From an uncultured Clostridium sp. (GTDB taxonomy: Bacteria; Bacillota; Clostridia; TANB77; CAG-508), in NCBI GenBank assembly GCA_948436025.1, contig CAOJHH010000006.1, positions 1 through 46,328 on the forward strand: a DNA stretch of 46,328 nt, given 5' to 3'. Numbering within the stretch: position 1 is the stretch's first letter; every line of letters starts with the position of its first letter. The translations under genes and the position numbers were made by a program. The notes below the pieces were generated by a model that saw only the letters and a program-made list of their open reading frames with translations, searched no databases and was not told where the DNA came from. Of the stretch, positions 45,374 through 46,328 are shown piece after piece.

Positions 45374-46270
45374 CTATCCCCTCTTCCTTAACTTCACAAT
45401 AAAAAACCCCTCATACCACTCATTTGGAGCAAGACATAGGCTTCCTTTAATGGATACCGGCAAAAGTGGTAACCCCTGCCATTCTAGTGGGATAACCTCT
45501 ACTCTGTTTCCTTTCAAAACCGGCAAAACAATCTCCTCATTCTCCTCTTTCAATACCGAACAAGTCGAATACACCATTTCTCCTCCTGGTTTTAGCACGG
45601 TAATCGCCTTTTTTAGTAATGCCTTCTGCGATGCTACTGATTTTTGGATTAATTTTTCGGTAAAGTTTTGCTTTACCTTTTCATTTTCTACCTGTAAGGT
45701 TCCGCTTCCACTGCATGGTGCATCTAATAAAATTTGGTCAAAGGAAAAGAAATCATCTAAATTTCTGGCATCTTTTTCCATTACATATACACTGTTTGCT
45801 CCTTGTTTTTGAACATTATATTTTAAACGTTCGGCACGGATTTTATTTAATTCACATGCCGTAATATGGGCTAAATTGTTGGTAAGTGCTGCTATTTGAG
45901 TGGTCTTTCCTCCTGGTGCTGCTGCCATATCTAAAATATCGGTATTTGGTTTTGGATTTAATAGAATTGGTGGTAACATGGAAGAAAGACTTTGTAAATA
46001 TATTTCTCCTTTTTGATACATCTCCCATTCTTGTACCTTATTTTCTCGTACCTCTTCTAATATAAGAGCCTCCCTACTCCATGCCACCTCTTTATAAGAA
46101 ATTTGCTTCTCTTTTAGTTTTTCCTTTACTTCTTCAATCGTTGTTTTTAATGTATTAATACGAAGGGTAACTGGTCTTCCCCCCCCATACCCTTTTATAA
46201 TCTCTTTTGCTAATATTTCCCCATATTGTCTCTCTAATTTTTCTACCAAAAATTCCGGAATTTCACTCAT
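45374..46270 (-). CDS. rsmF: RsmF/NSUN-type rRNA cytosine-C5 methyltransferase
   Basis: SAM-dependent RNA m5C methyltransferase, 298 aa. N-terminal RNA-binding part (VTLRINTLKTTIEEVKEKL), SAM loop DMAAAPGGKTTQIAAL, catalytic Cys motifs LLDAPCSGSG and VYSTCS. The SAM loop is encoded with plain CCA GGA GGA AAG, an internal control for the recoded loop in rsmB. The C-terminal PUA/RsmF extension of longer homologues is missing, so this is the short form. The start lacks an obvious AGGAGG, though AGGAG lies near 46324. Exact target base not determinable. Confidence 0.9.
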   Translation of the reverse strand: MSEIPEFLVEKLERQYGEILAKEIIKGYGGGRPVTLRINTLKTTIEEVKEKLKEKQISYKEVAWSREALILEEVRENKVQEWEMYQKGEIYLQSLSSMLPPILLNPKPNTDILDMAAAPGGKTTQIAALTNNLAHITACELNKIRAERLKYNVQKQGANSVYVMEKDARNLDDFFSFDQILLDAPCSGSGTLQVENEKVKQNFTEKLIQKSVASQKALLKKAITVLKPGGEMVYSTCSVLKEENEEIVLPVLKGNRVEVIPLEWQGLPLLPVSIKGSLCLAPNEWYEGFFIVKLRKRG

Positions 46271-46328
46271 TTCTACACGTATAATCCAATTATTAAATTA
46301 TTATATAAATGATTGGATTATTTCTCCT

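Noticed and set aside
1..46328. Many long frames antisense to real genes
   Set aside because: They lie opposite well-supported genes, lack ribosome binding sites and give low-complexity Ser/Phe/Leu-rich products typical of antisense AT-rich coding DNA.

Overview
The window comes from a low-GC, endospore-forming Firmicute, most likely an anaerobic Clostridia-class bacterium. Support: a spoVAC-spoVAD-spoVAE operon, RNase J, a T-box leader on aspS, a fermentative adhE, strong AGGAGG ribosome binding sites and very AT-rich spacers. No rRNA, tRNA, CRISPR array or insertion sequence was found.

The main result is a recoding pattern. Seven loci look frameshifted: a ROK kinase, rsmB, spoVAD, aspS, a class B PBP, two ABC transporters and an acyl-CoA synthetase. 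Two more reading frames, the 3' ends of spoVAE and of ABC transporter 1, run into non-homologous tails. In every case the break is one extra C placed exactly at a codon boundary before a glycine codon, so that the zero frame reads NNN CGG N. Reading CGGN as one glycine, or skipping the C, restores a full-length, family-typical protein at all 14 sites (11 CGGA, 2 CGGG, 1 CGGT). I scanned the other genes on both strands and found in-frame CGG only in one small unrecognised ORF (25756-26004), which has two. CGG therefore seems to be essentially unused as an arginine triplet here. This suggests genome-wide quadruplet decoding or +1 frameshifting at CGG, delivering Gly. A systematic sequence error is the alternative, but it would not be expected to respect codon phase.

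Layout. 92-3402 (-): RNase J and a ROK-family sugar kinase. 3541-12784 (-): a type IV pilus operon, transcribed pilM-pilN fusion, pilO, pilP-like, pilin, pilD, two minor pilins, pilB, pilT, pilC. 12978-14310 (-): rsmB. 14393-14606: inverted palindromic repeats. 14879-16991 (+): dodecin and spoVAC-AD-AE. 17041-19054 (+): T-box (candidate Asn specifier) and aspS. 19063-19582 (-): a DUF4160/DUF2442 pair. 19783-22386 (-): adhE. 22584-23235 (-): a HepT/MntA toxin-antitoxin pair. 23441-25688 (+): a PASTA-containing class B PBP. 25756-27636 (-): an unrecognised ORF, an SDR, a TSCPD protein and a DEDDh exonuclease. 27745-29590 (+): a Sua5/YwlC-type enzyme, a membrane-anchored protein and a COG2426-like membrane protein. 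29655-34394 (-): two ABC ATPase-permease fusion proteins. 34566-36420 (-): acyl-CoA synthetase. 36543-37170: small membrane ORFs and a degraded remnant. 37301-44001 (-): a type I restriction-modification operon with a PIN-domain gene between hsdM and hsdS. 44152-45222 (-): a class II Fic protein under a highly structured operator/promoter. 45374-46270 (-): an RsmF-like rRNA methyltransferase. Nothing is recognised in 1-91 or after 46270.

The recoded sites are unevenly spread. Four lie in the short spoVA operon and two in essential aspS; none lie in the pilus, adhE, hsd or fic loci. Several sit at catalytic glycines: Walker A, the SAM-binding loop of RsmB and the AMP-binding P-loop.
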